A stretch of 57,350 nt of DNA, taken from Condylostoma magnum (taxonomy: Eukaryota > Ciliophora > Heterotrichea > Heterotrichida > Condylostomatidae). The DNA is taken from assembly GCA_920105805.1 (NCBI GenBank), contig CAKKTI010000095.1, positions 1 through 57,350 of the forward strand. Direction: 5' to 3'. Position numbers and translations under genes: made by a program. This document shows positions 1-11,780 of this stretch, in pieces. Below the pieces are notes generated by a model that saw only the letters and a program-made list of their open reading frames with translations, made no database searches and was not told the origin of the DNA. The first letter of the stretch is position 1. Each line of letters opens with the position of its first letter.

Positions 1-1565
1 TCAGAAGAACTTTCATCATAGTCCTATTAATCTTCAATAATGAACTAAGTTATAACATTTTATCTTCTAACTACAGAAGTAGGAGGTCCCCCGGAAGTTG
101 AAGCTGAAGAAAAGTTTTAAATTACTGGAACTTTTCTTTCTTAAGCTTTTTAAATTACACTTTAACGTTGATTTTAAAGAGTTATACTATCAATTTTCTT
201 TTAATCAATAATTTGGCCCTTTCTTCTAACTGCTGGTTATTTCTTTGATCTCTTAAGAGATTAAGGCAGTAGGTTCATTTATGGAGTTTATTCTAAATTA
301 TCAGTTTAGCATTAATGAATTGCTTTTATTAACTTAAAACTTGAATCTTTATCCTTAACTTTAGTTACTACTTATTACAAAAGCTTCTTTATTATGAGTA
401 AGCGCTCTATTAAAATTTCCTGCTTTTAATCCTCACTTATATCTCCATTTTCAACCTTTTTAATTACTTTTTCTATCTTTTACTTTGACAATCATTTTGC
501 TATTTTTTATTTACCAGTATCTGCAATTTAATCAAAACTCAAGATAAGCTCAATTATATGCTTCAGATTACTCGTAGTTTAATTTTAATCATCTAATTAT
601 GAAAGTAAGTTCTAGTTGATCTATTATTATTAAGTGTTTTTTACTTAAAGTAATTTCACATTTTTTTAGCTTTCTGCTAGTCTTTTATCATACACTTTTA
701 AGGCTTTGTGCAATTGATCTATTTTTTCCTAAGCAGCTGGTAAATCTTCAATAGGCTCGATATTCTTAGCCATCATTAATATTTCTTCTTATCTTAAAAT
801 TTCTTCATATTCAGCAGCTTCTCTGTAATTTAAAGTCATTAAAAGTCTTTCTCTAGTTATATTGTTTAGATTTATGCTATTTTACAGTTCATTTTCTAAA
901 AATTGAATTCTTAGCCCTGATTTTTCCCTTATTCATTCCAACCTATAAAAGTATCTTGTTTCTATTTAGTTAAACTTTTACTAATAATTCCTTATTTCCT
1001 TCTGAATCCTCTTTTCGAAATTAGTATGTTCAGATCACTGGTCATGGCTAATATCTCTAATATTCTCATTAAAATCTAACTCATAATTAGCCATTCCTCT
1101 TAAAATATTCTTTAACTTCTTCGTCTGTTATACTTGTTTATCAGTAATCGGCTTTATTTTAATTTTATCCAAATCAATACTTTAAGACTAAAACTTTTCA
1201 AACTTTTTAACATTTTTTTGCAATTGAGCAACTTCAAATCGTAAATTATCAAAGTATTTTCCAACGAAGCTTTAGTAACTTTATTGATTGTCGATTAATT
1301 TATTTTAAATTTCATGATACACAACTTTATCTAGATTAAATCTTCCAGGCTTGACTATTTTCTAGCTTTTTAAAACAATTCCTTGTAGTATAGGAACTAA
1401 CTATTAAATTGATTTTGTAAAAACTCCCTATGCTTTTTTATTCCTTCTCAACTTCGTTGATCAATATTTCCTGTTCTCTAGATACTAGCTTTTACTATCT
1501 ACCGTTACCCCAATTGAAGCCATAATGCAATCAATATAAAACTCTTCTAACTGTGTAGCAGACAT
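1..1565 (-). CDS. coiled-coil protein, C-terminus beyond window
   Basis: One open frame of 521 codons under the UAR=Gln, UGA=Trp code, from ATG at 1565 to the left edge, so the C-terminus is missing. The protein is rich in Q, K and E with long amphipathic stretches (about residues 150-400) typical of coiled coil. The last visible part is S/T/P-rich with an acidic serine tail. Tryptophans in the middle are encoded by TGA. I do not recognise a family. The start lies only 4 bases after the inferred stop of the CCT gene upstream and is in a different frame, so this is taken as a separate gene. A cytoskeletal or basal-body role is possible but is only a guess. Confidence 0.7.
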
Positions 1566-1569
1566 ATTA

Positions 1570-2058
1570 TTACAAACTATTCTCTACTATATTAACCTTT
1601 TTAGAAACAAATCTTCCCTTAACTCTAGATCTATTATCAGCAACTCTTTTCCTGCATTCATAATTAATCCGTTTGACATAGATCCTTCTTTTCCGTTTTT
1701 CCATGTACTTTTGTATCTTGATTTGCCTTTACTCATACGTAAGAGTTCCAATCATTACTCTTTTAGCAGATTACTATAGTCTTCTACTTCTTAAATTATG
1801 CCGACTTGTTGGAGCTTGTTTTACTTACTTTTTCTTTACTGCTTTTTTCTGTACATGATTATCTAATTCTGGTAAAGGAAGATCCGGAGGATCTTCTTAT
1901 TAACTTTGCGCTAGAATTGCATCAGAGTATTGATTCAAAAGATCAACAAATGAAAGTTTGCGTAAAGGGTGGCGGGTAGGCTCAGGTTAAACTGCTTCAT
2001 GATAGTCTTCAAGGCCTGTGTAGTTTATCATAATATCACTGAAACTAACTTTACGCAT
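1570..2058 (-). CDS. CCT-motif protein
   Basis: A 162-residue protein. Residues about 110-155 form a basic block with the arrangement of the CCT motif known from plant CONSTANS, CO-like and TOC1 proteins: a KYMEKRKRR-like first half followed by RKRVADNRSRVKGRFV. In plants this motif mediates nuclear import and contact with DNA-binding partners. The N-terminal half is acidic to neutral with no other domain. No B-box or response-regulator domain is visible, so this is a CCT-only protein and probably nuclear. The inferred stop is a tandem TAA TAA (1572 down to 1567), just before the ATG of the next gene. Confidence 0.72.
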
Positions 2059-2086
2059 GATTAATTATGGATTATTTTACAATTTA

Positions 2087-2713
2087 TTAAGAATCTCGGT
2101 AATAAAAAATTTTTTTGGGTTGTTCGCCTTTCTCATGTGCTGTTATATGTGTTATTGCTTTTATAAGGTTCTATGGGTTGCTAGTCTCTATTATTACTAG
2201 AGATTTCTGCTTCTAGCGGTTGGAATAGGTTTTAGAGTCTTGGAGAATCTATCTTACTAGATCAGCTTGCTTTCTGCATTCTTTTATAAGCTTTTTTGAA
2301 GCCTGGTGTTGGTATAATGACCTTTTAGATGTGCTTTTATATGTGTATTTTGGGGTCATTGATCTAGACCCGATTTAGCTGCTTTCTTAGGTTGTTAAGG
2401 AGTTCAATTGAATATGTTTCGAAGTTTATTCAGAGCTTTTGTTTCTCTGTAATAATGCATTGTCATTGGGAACGTTTTCATCTATAGAGTATCTAAAATG
2501 CTTGTCTCTCTTATCTTTTAAGCTTAGTTTGTTATTATTTCCTAAAGATTAGTCTTATTATCCAATATTTTTTCATAAGATTAAGTTTTCTCTTATGCTT
2601 CTACCCTTTATTCCTTCAGCACTTTTGCTTCTGCAATCCTCTTTGTTGAAATTGCTTTAGAATCATTTAGAAATTATTTTTCCTCCTTTAGCTTTTAAAT
2701 GTCCTTTTTTCAT
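2087..2713 (-). CDS. basic, low-complexity protein of unknown function
   Basis: A 208-residue ORF from ATG at 2713 to a tandem TAA TAA at 2089-2084. It is rich in K, R, S, Q and N, with no recognised domain, signal peptide or membrane segment, and is probably disordered. Two TGA codons are read as Trp near the N-terminus. It shares strand with the CCT gene, whose ATG is 28 bases past this stop. The upstream side faces the plus-strand gene at 3055 across an AT-rich gap, so the two promoters are probably divergent. Function unknown. Confidence 0.6.
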
Positions 2714-3054
2714 TTTAACGTAATACTAATGTTTAAAATGGTTAAAAAATTGAAAAGGGGTGGATTGGATGAGTATATTATTGATATGTTTTATATTGTA
2801 TAATTATTATTGGAAGTTAAAGCAATTCTAGATATAGTCAATTATAGCTAAGATATTGTTATAAAGTAGAAATTATTGAAAGCAAATTAGTATATATTTA
2901 AGCTTTGTGCATTTAAATATACAAGGGCTTTAATAACTAGACTCTACATATAATCCTCATAATGCATAGTAATCTTGCTCAAAATTCCTGTTAAGAATGA
3001 ATAAACACTACATTATAAACTTTTAGCTTAAAATTGATATTTTTACTCATAAAA
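2714..3054. other. AT-rich divergent intergenic region
   Basis: 341 bases between two divergent starts. Very AT-rich, with no frame that looks coding on either strand and no RNA gene recognised. It presumably holds the promoters of both neighbours. Confidence 0.5.
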
Positions 3055-4263
3055 ATGAAAAGATAAGAAATATTAAATAGAAAGAAAGAACTAGATAAAT
3101 CAAGCATGTAAATACTCTAGCTACTAAATATCTATTCAACTTATTAAGATGCTTAGGAATTTAGACCGTAAATTTAATAAATCTATCAATAATTTAAGCA
3201 ATTACATTACAAGTGGCATTAATTTACGAAAAGAACCGTATATTAAATAAGTTTTTAATAGAAATAATTTAAAGATTACTACGAAAAACAATCTGTACTA
3301 AAGCAATAACTAAAAACACATTAAAAGAAAACTTAACTCTAATTAGCCAAAAAGGATATATAAATAAATCAAACATCTCAAAATTACCTAATTACACTTC
3401 ATTCATTACAGAATATATGCTAGAAGTCTTTAAAAGACTTATATACAACTCAGGATCAAAGCTTAGAGAGCATAATTGATATAAAAAATTAGCACTAAAG
3501 AGAACTTTAATAAATCGACGAACAATTTTCTGATATGTTTCAAATACAGCCTTAAAGTCCCTTAAAATCTCCTCAATTCAACCTATCAAGTGTTGCTTTT
3601 ACAAATGAATCGAATATCTCAGCTGAATTCGATAAACTTATAGAGGAAATGATTCCTAAAATCACCTAGAGCCCCATTGGAATATCACTAGAAAAAACGA
3701 TAGGAGGATGAAATTCTGCATATGAAAGTGAAAATTCTTCGCTTATAAAGCCAGACGATATAAAAAATGCTATAAAGGTACTCTCCAAAGCAAATCTATT
3801 AAACAAAAACTTTTCACTGTTATAAGACCTAAGCAAAGTGAGCTACTAGAACGAGGAAGACCTAGAATTAGTCTTATAACTAATTAATATAAGCAAAACT
3901 AACGAATCAATTCAACCCTAAAAGCCAATCTAGAAAAAGAAGGTAAAATTTGCTGATACATTGTCAAAGTAAACAGCTGCTGATACTTCTGAGTACAAAA
4001 GTAATACTATAGCGAAGTTTTTATAATCCAATAATAATAATACCACTTTGGATCTAGAGTTAGAAGAGATGCTTAAGTCTGACAAGGAATTAGATATAGA
4101 GAGAATGTTAAAGACAGTATCAGCTGAGCCGAGTATCAATTTAACGACTGAAGAAAGCTAAGAAGAACTAATACAAACAGTGAAATCACCAGTAAACTAA
4201 AATCAACCTAAAAGTTTCCCAGTAAAAATTAAGCAAGAGTGTAACTTTTTAAATAATCAATAA
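3055..4263 (+). CDS. Q/K-rich coiled-coil protein of unknown function
   Basis: A 402-residue frame from ATG 3055 to TAA 4261-4263. Residues 1-170 are helical and Gln/Lys-rich, largely because TAA and TAG are read as Gln, and look like coiled coil. The rest is S/N/T-rich with acidic patches. TGA appears once in the interior (at GGWNSAYE). No known domain recognised. The guanylate kinase ATG follows after only two bases, and in another frame. The first in-frame TGA lies two codons past this TAA and overlaps that ATG, so TAA is the better stop. Confidence 0.65.
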
Positions 4264-4265
4264 AA

Positions 4266-5432
4266 ATGATAAGTAAAGTATCAAAGAGGCATTTATCTAG
4301 ATTTTTAAAGCCTTTGATACTTTGCGGGCCTTCTGGAGTTGGAAAAAGTAGTATTATTGATCATTTAGTATAAAATCATGCAGAATGAATAGAGTTTAGT
4401 GTTTCTAGTACAACCAGAAAGCCTAGGCCAGGGGAAATATAGGGAAAGCATTATAACTTTATCAGTAAAGAGGAATTTCAGCATAAAATACTACAAAATT
4501 GCTTTTTAGAGTACGCTAAGGTTCATGATAATTATTACGGGACTGAATAATCACATGTTAGTGACATAATATTCTAAAGTAAAGTATGCTTCTTAGATAT
4601 AGATGTATAAGGAGTCATTTAGATAAACTAGAAGAAGTTTATGTATAACCTGCTTACTATTGTACCCCCTAACTTTTAAGCATTGGAATAAAGATTGAAA
4701 AAAAGAGGAACAGAAACCTAGGAGTAAATATCGATCAGATTATAAAATGCAAAATAGGAGTTAAAGGTTATCAATGAAAGGGCTGATGTATTTAAAGATT
4801 TTTTGATTAGTGATGACTTACAAGAAAGTTTAGATGACTCATTGTAATATTTTAGAGAAAAATATCCATAGGTTCTAAGATCCAGAGAAAGTTTACAGAA
4901 AGAATATGATAGTTAGTAAGATTATATCAATTATTTATAGGTTTTAAAAGAATAGTAAAAGATATAATATGTCTTCAGCAATAATTAATAACTAATTAAA
5001 AATATCAAACATCTGAATATGGAAATAAAAATGATGCTAAATAAATCCAGAACATCTCAAAAACTAAGAAGACAACTCTTCTATAAGCCTAAATTACATT
5101 AAAGTACTTCTGCAAGCAATGAATATCTAAAAGGGGAAAAGGTTAATCGATTTCCATTATTTCGTAGTCATACTGCTGCCTCTTAAGGCTATCAAAAATC
5201 AGTATAAAAGGATGAATATTTTATACAGCTTAAAGACTAATCAATGCAACAAAACTTCAAAGCAAATTTTATAGCTCTTAAACGACTGTATAATCATAAT
5301 CAAGGCAAGAATAAATTTAGGCTAGTTTGCCAAGCATCGCCTTCTAAATCTAACATTATAAAATCTCCTTAAGACAAGCTATGGGCTAATAGAATAAGTA
5401 AGATTAAATCAAGATTGATAATAAATTATTAA
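4266..5432 (+). CDS. guanylate kinase with C-terminal extension
   Basis: Residues about 17-195 form a guanylate kinase domain that phosphorylates GMP or dGMP to the diphosphate using ATP. The P-loop is GPSGVGKSS, the GMP-binding segment is [13 protein letters not shown], followed by the GKHYNF and VPPNF elements. A TGA codes for Trp just before the SVS strand. About 190 Gln/Lys-rich residues follow, so the protein is roughly twice the usual 200 residues. The end is uncertain: TAA at 5430 is chosen because composition becomes intergenic there, with TAA 5463 as the alternative. No TGA occurs in this frame before the casein kinase ATG at 5478, which is in the same frame. Confidence 0.85.
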
Positions 5433-5477
5433 CTTTTCAAATATTACCCTTACTATTATACTTAATACTATCTAAAA

Positions 5478-6464
5478 ATGTCTAAAACAAATGCCAATAC
5501 TCCATCTCCAGGAAACATAATAGGATAAACTTACTAGATCCACAGAAAGATAGGAAACGGTTCCTTTGGAGACATTTACCTAGGCACAGACCTTTAAACT
5601 AACAGAAATGTAGCAATTAAATTAGAATCTGTATAAGCCAGACGTCCTTAATTATAGCATGAAAGCTAACTGCTCTACTAACTAAGAGATTAACCAGGAG
5701 TTCCTGAGCTTTATAGCTACTTTGTTGATGAGCACTACTATGTAATGGTTCTAGAATTACTAGGGAATTCACTAGGAGACTTATTCAATAGATGCAATCA
5801 TTAGTTTTCTTTGCATACAGCTCTAATGCTGATTGATTAGATGATTACAAGATTAGAAGCAGTGCATAATAACCATATAATACACAGAGATATAAAGCCT
5901 GATAATTTCTTGACTGGATGTGATGCTTAAAGAAACTAAATATACATCATTGACTTTGGACTAGCTAAGTACTACAGAAATCCTAATACATTACAGCATA
6001 TTCCTTACCTTGAAGGGAAAAATTTAACAGGAACTGCTAGATATACGTCTATTCATACCCACCTAGGAGTGGAGTAATCAAGAAGAGATGACTTAGAAGG
6101 ATTAGGTCATGTCGTTTTATACTTTTTATTGGGATAACTGCCATGGCAGGGGTTTAGAACGAAGAGTAAAAGGGAGAGATACGAAAGTATTAAAAGAAGG
6201 AAGATTGAAGTATCTGTAGAAACATTATGCAGATCTTTGCCTTCTCAATTTGCCGTTTATATGAATTATTGTAGGTCCTTGAAATTTGAAGATACTCCTG
6301 ATTATGAGTATCTTAGGAGGATTTTTAGAGATTTGATGCAAAGGGAAGGTTAGCAGAATGATTTTTTATATGATTGGGTTTATTTAGGGTAGTAAGGGCT
6401 AATGAAATAGTAGGCTAAAAGATAGGAGCGAGATGAGAGAAATCGGAGAAGGAGGTAGCTTTAA
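5478..6464 (+). CDS. casein kinase 1 family Ser/Thr kinase
   Basis: About 328 residues with a full kinase domain at the start: glycine loop [17 protein letters not shown] lysine, catalytic [18 protein letters not shown], then [13 protein letters not shown] and [12 protein letters not shown], which are signatures of the CK1 family. These kinases phosphorylate acidic or pre-phosphorylated sites. Ciliate genomes hold many copies. The C-terminal tail is short and basic. Three in-frame stops lie close together (TAG 6456, TAA 6462, TAA 6474), so the exact end is uncertain by a few residues. It is in frame with the guanylate kinase upstream. Confidence 0.93.
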
Positions 6465-7051
6465 TTATTTAATTAATTATTACTATTTTTTAACTGGTTG
6501 TATAATACATTTAGCATTATGGAAGGTCATTTCATTATTTGAAGCGATTTGAACATTCTACAACAGCATATTGCTTTATGCCAGCTAGAAATGGAATTTT
6601 AAATATTATTAATATACAGTTTTTAAATTTACTTAAATGTTATAAGGGCTTTACATATCTCTAAATAATATTGAAAGTACAAAATACTCAAATACATTAT
6701 AGAGCTGCATGTTAATCAAGCTTGCATCTTAAAATATTAGAAATTTAAGACAATATTAAGTAATTACTTTTTACTTGGGTTATATTTTAATTTTATTCAC
6801 TTACAGCTAACTAAGTAAATTATAGAATATTGCTTACTTCCCTATATAATTTAAATCAATCTTTTATTAAAAGACTAAAATATGTAACATTTAAATATAT
6901 TCTAACAGATTTTAAGTAGTATTATACCAACTTAAATCTATACTTTAAAGTAACTCTCATTGGTAAAAGTTTTAAATAGTACAATTAAATAAGCGCTATA
7001 TAGACTATAGATAAATAATAAATCGCTTTCAGTTCATATTTATTTTAAAGA
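6465..7051. other. AT-rich intergenic region
   Basis: 587 bases between the kinase and the membrane-protein gene. Highly AT-rich, with short frames only and no tRNA or repeat recognised. It probably holds the 3' end of the kinase transcript and the promoter of the next gene. Confidence 0.5.
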
Positions 7052-7759
7052 ATGCTGAAATCAGAGAAAAGCATTATAAAATTGCAAGTCACTCAATTTT
7101 TTATTTACGAAGGCTTATTTATAGGTACTTTATTATTTGGTAATATTTTATTAGCTTGCACGTTTACAATATCTTGCAAACAGATGATTCCTTCATTTAG
7201 TTACCTTGGATGCTTTAGACCTCATGATCGTGTGCTTATACTAGCATTGATTTTTCATGCTTTAAGCTTATAGGTTTTAAATTGAACTTGCTATATAAAG
7301 AACTCTTACACTGTAGATTATGCAGAAAATTTGGTTGTTTTGCTATTAGGACTACTAATTTCTATTCTATTACCATTTATCGGGCTATTTGATGAGCTTA
7401 ATGGAATTTATTTAATAATTTGAGAAAATACTTATACTTGTATATGTTTTGCTTTGCTCTTATTGATTATTCTTTGAAACTATAGAATTATAAGCATCTT
7501 ACAGAGGAATGAATAAAATGCTAGTATATAAAACTATAGAAAAGCATTTAAATTTGGATTAGCCTTTTGTGTTTTAACTATATTCTAGAAACTGTTCGCA
7601 TACACAATTTATTCTAATATACTACTAAATGAAAATACTGAAGCATTGTGTGAATGAATTCTTACTATCATAGGACTGGTGATGCCTTCGTATGTTTCAA
7701 AAGCTATAGATGATTCAACAATAATTATAGTATTAGATTAGATTATGTTAAATTTGTAA
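7052..7759 (+). CDS. six-helix membrane protein, possibly Frag1/DRAM/Sfk1-like
   Basis: 235 residues ending at tandem TAA TAA (7757-7762). About six hydrophobic segments are visible. The loop after helix 1 contains a SYLGCFRPHDRV segment and helix 3 ends in a GLFDE segment, a layout I associate with ciliate Frag1/DRAM/Sfk1 (CWH43 N-terminal type) proteins. In animals these act at the ER or lysosome. The family assignment rests on topology and short motifs only. It converges on the SET gene, with about 46 bases between the stops. Confidence 0.55.
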
Positions 7760-7808
7760 TAATTTTGTTTTAGCTATAAAAATGACAACAATATAATAAT
7801 ACTTACTT

Positions 7809-9518
7809 TTAATTTATGTAAGATAAACTTTTCTCTAGCTCTATTAGGTATAGTACTGTTCTTTCCAAATAATCTTTAAAATCTGATTATTCTAATACTT
7901 CAATTTACTCATAGTTTTATTCAAACATAAACATTGCTTCACTACATAATTCTGTATAAAATTGCAATATTTTTTTCTCATCTTTTCTAATAATTATGCA
8001 ATTTCTTATATTTATAGGCAAATCTTAATTTTCCAATAACTCTTCATCTTCTTCTACAGTTGATGTATATTATTAAATGGCATTATCCAAATAATCTTAT
8101 AAAAACTTGATACATTAGATCTCATTCTCAACAGAAATCGCCTAAACATTACCTGGCTCAAAAGTTTACTGATTAATACTTTTGCTCATAACATCTTAAA
8201 TAGTTGCGAAGTCCTCAATGCAAATTATCCTTAAAGTTCCCATTAGCTACTCAAACCCTTCTGATTGAACATTAGCAGGTGCATCAACATAGTAATACTC
8301 TCCTTCTAGTATTTTATATTTATCATAATATAAGCTGTCTGAATAGTCTAATTTTAAAGTAAATGTATACTCATTATCCTCATTATCTTCTACTAAGAAT
8401 CCGTATCCTAGTAGTAATTTGCAATTACTTTTTATTCCATAGCTATTAAAAACTTCGTGATTTACAGATATTTCAGTATCAGCTTCTACTATAAACCTGT
8501 GTCTTACTTCATCATAATACCAAGTTGTAGGCTTTGGTCTTTTGTGGTTCATATAATCTGCTAAGGGGACAAATCCTTCAGTAGATTAATTATTAACAGT
8601 AATTCCATAAATACGGGATGAGACTACCATTCGCATATCTTAGAACTCTTATAGAGAGAATTAGTCAAAATCTTAAAGAGTTGATAAAATCAGATTATAA
8701 TCGTACATTATGTCCTGTATTTTATCTACTATTTCCTCATAGAAGGCCGTTCCTTACAAATACTCTTTTTCTTCATCAGAGTAGTATATAGGGTATGTTT
8801 GAAATTCAGTAGGAAATAGATCAATCAAAGGTTTTCAAAAGGAATTGGGGCTGTACTTCTCATATAATAAAAACACACTAAGAAGGCATTGATTAAACGA
8901 TATCAGTTAATCTTCAATTTTGCATAACTGAAGGCAAGCTTGGTGTTTTTTTGCTACTTCTAAGGTTAATATCATATCTAAAGGAACTTGAATTAAGATA
9001 TCACCAGGGTCAATATCATCAACGCTAAAAAGAGCTCTGTATCCGTTTCCTAAGTCTTTTAATTCTACTTTATCCTTAATTACATTATTCTCGTACATTC
9101 AAAAGTTAAGCAATTCTATTTACTTTTAATCCTCTGATTTATTTGAATGTATGTGTTAAATAAAATCTAATAAGTTTTACAGCTTTTGGGAGTGCTATAC
9201 TTAATCAATTCCCTATTGTAGTAGTTTTATTGCTTTTTCAGTTTCTTTTATGCTGCATAGGGCTCTGGCTTAGTAGTAGTATGCATCTGTATACTATGGG
9301 TCTTGTTGTATAGCTCATTCCGAATGGGAAATAGCTTAAGTGTACAATTTTTGCTTATAGTAGCACTTGGCACATAAAGTAAGTGCCTACGGATTATCTG
9401 GATTTGTTTCTAATGCGTGGTAATACATTGCAACTGCATCCTGGTACTTTTTATTACCTATCTATTAACTAGCTAGTCTAATTCAGTCTTCAAAGCTATA
9501 TTGCAATAATTCACTCAT
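7809..9518 (-). CDS. TPR-SET domain protein, SETD3/LSMT-like methyltransferase
   Basis: A 569-residue protein in one frame. Residues about 10-120 form helical TPR repeats. Residues about 140-380 carry a split SET domain of the Rubisco-LSMT/SETD3 class: a GNGYRALFSVDDI start, a DYMNHKRPKP segment giving the N-H pair that binds S-adenosylmethionine, and an EVFNSYG...LLLGYGF segment with the catalytic Tyr. The helical C-terminal part (about 400-569) fits the LSMT substrate-binding domain. Likely a protein-lysine or histidine methyltransferase; substrate unknown. The inferred stop is TAA 7811-7809, followed by AAG TAA. Confidence 0.85.
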
Positions 9519-9667
9519 TAAAAATGTATTTACATATATTACTAGTATAATTTGAACTATAAGCATTTAAAATTAATTGATAAATCTCACAATTATAAAG
9601 AAATTAATTGCTTTTTACTTAAAGGAAATATTATGTATACTTTTAATTTATTAATCAAAAGGATCAT

Positions 9668-9886
9668 TTAGAGTTCAATAATACCAAATTTACTCTTGTA
9701 ACGTAAATATTATCTGGCTACAGTTAATGAACTTTTAAGGAGAGAATAAAAATATCTTATATACATTTAGGAATACTAAATAAGAACTTATAAAGGGAAA
9801 TCTTGCATCCTCATTTCATATAGAATCTCCAAGTCATTAAGGCTTTAATTAGCATTCTCTACTTTTCTAATACAACTTTATAACAT
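9668..9886 (-). CDS. small hypothetical ORF
   Basis: A 72-codon frame from ATG 9886 to TAA 9670-9668, with a helical, basic C-terminal half. It is the most protein-like frame in an otherwise gene-free stretch upstream of the SET gene and on the same strand. It resembles small mitochondrial assembly factors only in size and composition, with no firm motif. The opposite strand also holds an open frame (from 9633), so this could be non-coding. Its start is 16 bases from the divergent ATG at 9903. Confidence 0.3.
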
Positions 9887-9902
9887 TTAAACTATAATAA
9901 AG

Positions 9903-11668
9903 ATGAACTAATAGTAGACTGAAGAATCATAGGAAAATTCTGTAAGAACTGTAGATATAAGACGTGAATTAGTAACCTTCAAAGAAGCTTTATCCCATGC
10001 CTAGTAATTTTAATCAGATTCAAAGCCCCGCTAGCTCTAATGCATGAAAACCATAAAGCTTAGATTGAAAAAGATAAAAAGAGTAGAATTACAAAAGGCT
10101 AAAAATAGTTATTCAAATTAATTAAAAACCCGTTACCAGGACCTGATTTATACGTAATTTTAGCAAAAATAGTTAAAAAGTTTAAACTTAAAATTGAGTT
10201 ATAGATTCCAAATACTCTTTTATTTGAAACCAAAAGAAATCACCCAATACTTCTATATACCAATAAAGAAGGATTCATAGTAATAAATGATAGTAAAAGT
10301 GCTTAAAAGTAATTTTTCAGATAAACATAGCAAAATGAGTCATCAATTCCTAATTATATACACATAGCTATGAATGAAATAATTACAATCTGTAATACAA
10401 TACAAAAAGCAAGAGATATAGTAAAGGAATCTCCTTATTAGTATCATAGATTACAATAATTCATACCTCCAATATCAGGAAGATTAATGAAAGTCAGAGT
10501 TCATGCAAGACTTTCCCATTAACCAAAATTTTTTATGATTTCAAAGAAATTTAACTAAACTAACCTATTGCCGGAAGAACACACTTAAAGTTAAGCTGGT
10601 AGTCCTAATCCTTAATCAGTAAATATCATGATTAGAAGGTAATTGAATAATAACAGTAATTGCTCTTCTCCTGAAACTAATGCAGTATTTGAAAGATCAA
10701 AAACAAAGTTATAATATACTGAATCTTGAAATAATATGGCTACTTAATTTAGACGCAACACTTTGGATACTGTTGCCTTAGTGCTATAGTAAAAACAACT
10801 ATTACATTAAAATAGTCATCTATTTCATAGATAGTAAACATTTAATCAAGATTAGGAGTAGATCTAAAGCAGTAATTATATAATCAACTATGAAAATATA
10901 CACGAATGTGAAATATGTGCTAGTAGTCAAAAGATTCAATGGATTTAAGAAAAACAAGAATTACTATTTGAACTATTCAATAAGTATCATTTCAAAAAAG
11001 CATTCTTTGTATAAGAAATAGTTTTTGATATAACAAAAATAAATAAAGACACTTGAGTACTCTTAGCCTCTAAGTCTCATAAAGTACGAGGCTAAGTGTA
11101 GAAAAATAAGACAAAACAGATAAATAAAGATTTAGAGTTAATTCGAGCTTAAACATAGCATCAAACTCCTAAATCCCCAGAAAACTATGAGCAAAGAGAA
11201 GAAAATGTAAAGCCCAAAAATAGCAATTTTACCTTTTAAAAATTGCTTAGATAACGTAAACTATAAATCAAGGTAAATGAACTGTAGCAAAAGGCTGATA
11301 AGCTTCCAATACCTAAAAATATAAGTGCAGAAAACTTTCAGTATGATAAGGTAAAATAATACTACTAATAAAAACAAATCAACAAGGAGGGAAAGGTTCC
11401 TATAATAGAATTAAGAAAAGAATAATAAGGGCAATTGAGCTACCATATAAAAAAGTAAACAACAAAAAATAGTCACTCTAAACCGTATATAAAAAGATTC
11501 AAAAATCTGTCTTGATAGGGGTCTCCTAATCATCGATTTTAACGTGTTTAATTGGAGTATAAATAGATTGATAAAGTTGCTAGAATATATGATCAAGTAA
11601 TGAAGGAATAAGACAAAAGGGGTAAATCAAATTTATTACAGTTAGAGAAAAATAAGATTAGAATTTAA
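9903..11668 (+). CDS. unknown protein, one candidate 14-base intron
   Basis: Exon 1 runs 9903-10003. The frame then changes, and a 14-base GT...AG segment (10004-10017) restores it. Exon 2 runs 10018-11668 to TAA, giving about 583 residues. The middle contains a globular-looking part (KNPLPGPDLYVI, HPILLYTNKEGFIVIND), a CEICASSQ pair of cysteines near residue 310, and a Lys/Gln-rich tail. No family recognised. An alternative is that translation starts at ATG 10040 in the exon 2 frame, which would remove the need for the intron; the protein-like composition upstream argues mildly against that. Confidence 0.6.
10004..10017 (+). other. candidate 14-base intron
   Basis: GTAATTTTAATCAG. It separates two protein-like frames offset by 2. 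Its removal joins ALSHAQ to FKAPLALM in frame. It is the only short GT...AG segment of suitable length (2 mod 3) at this junction. Confidence 0.45.
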
Positions 11669-11780
11669 GTTTTTATAGTTATTTTTTCGTTTAAATTGTA
11701 TGAAATAAAGCTTATTATAATAACAGATCTAATATACAGACTTGTTTCTAATATTAGTAAACATTTCAAGGTAAAGTAAA

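Noticed and set aside
1-120. Plus-strand frame that ends with a plausible acidic C-terminus and TAA at 118-120
   Set aside because: It is the shadow of the minus-strand coiled-coil gene, whose frame is open and protein-like over the same bases.
483-506. 15-base GT...AG segment in the coiled-coil gene (minus strand, GTAAATAAAAAATAG)
   Set aside because: Its length is a multiple of three and the frame is open with or without it, so sequence alone cannot tell if it is spliced.
9633-9902. Plus-strand frame from ATG 9633 that runs in frame into the gene at 9903
   Set aside because: Low protein-like character before 9903, and the opposite strand is at least as plausible; the start at 9903 has a more typical N-terminus.
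10083-10108. 26-base GT...AG intron in the gene at 9903
   Set aside because: The exon 2 frame is already protein-like well upstream of 10083 (from about 10019), so the frame change must be earlier; the 14-base segment at 10004 fits better.
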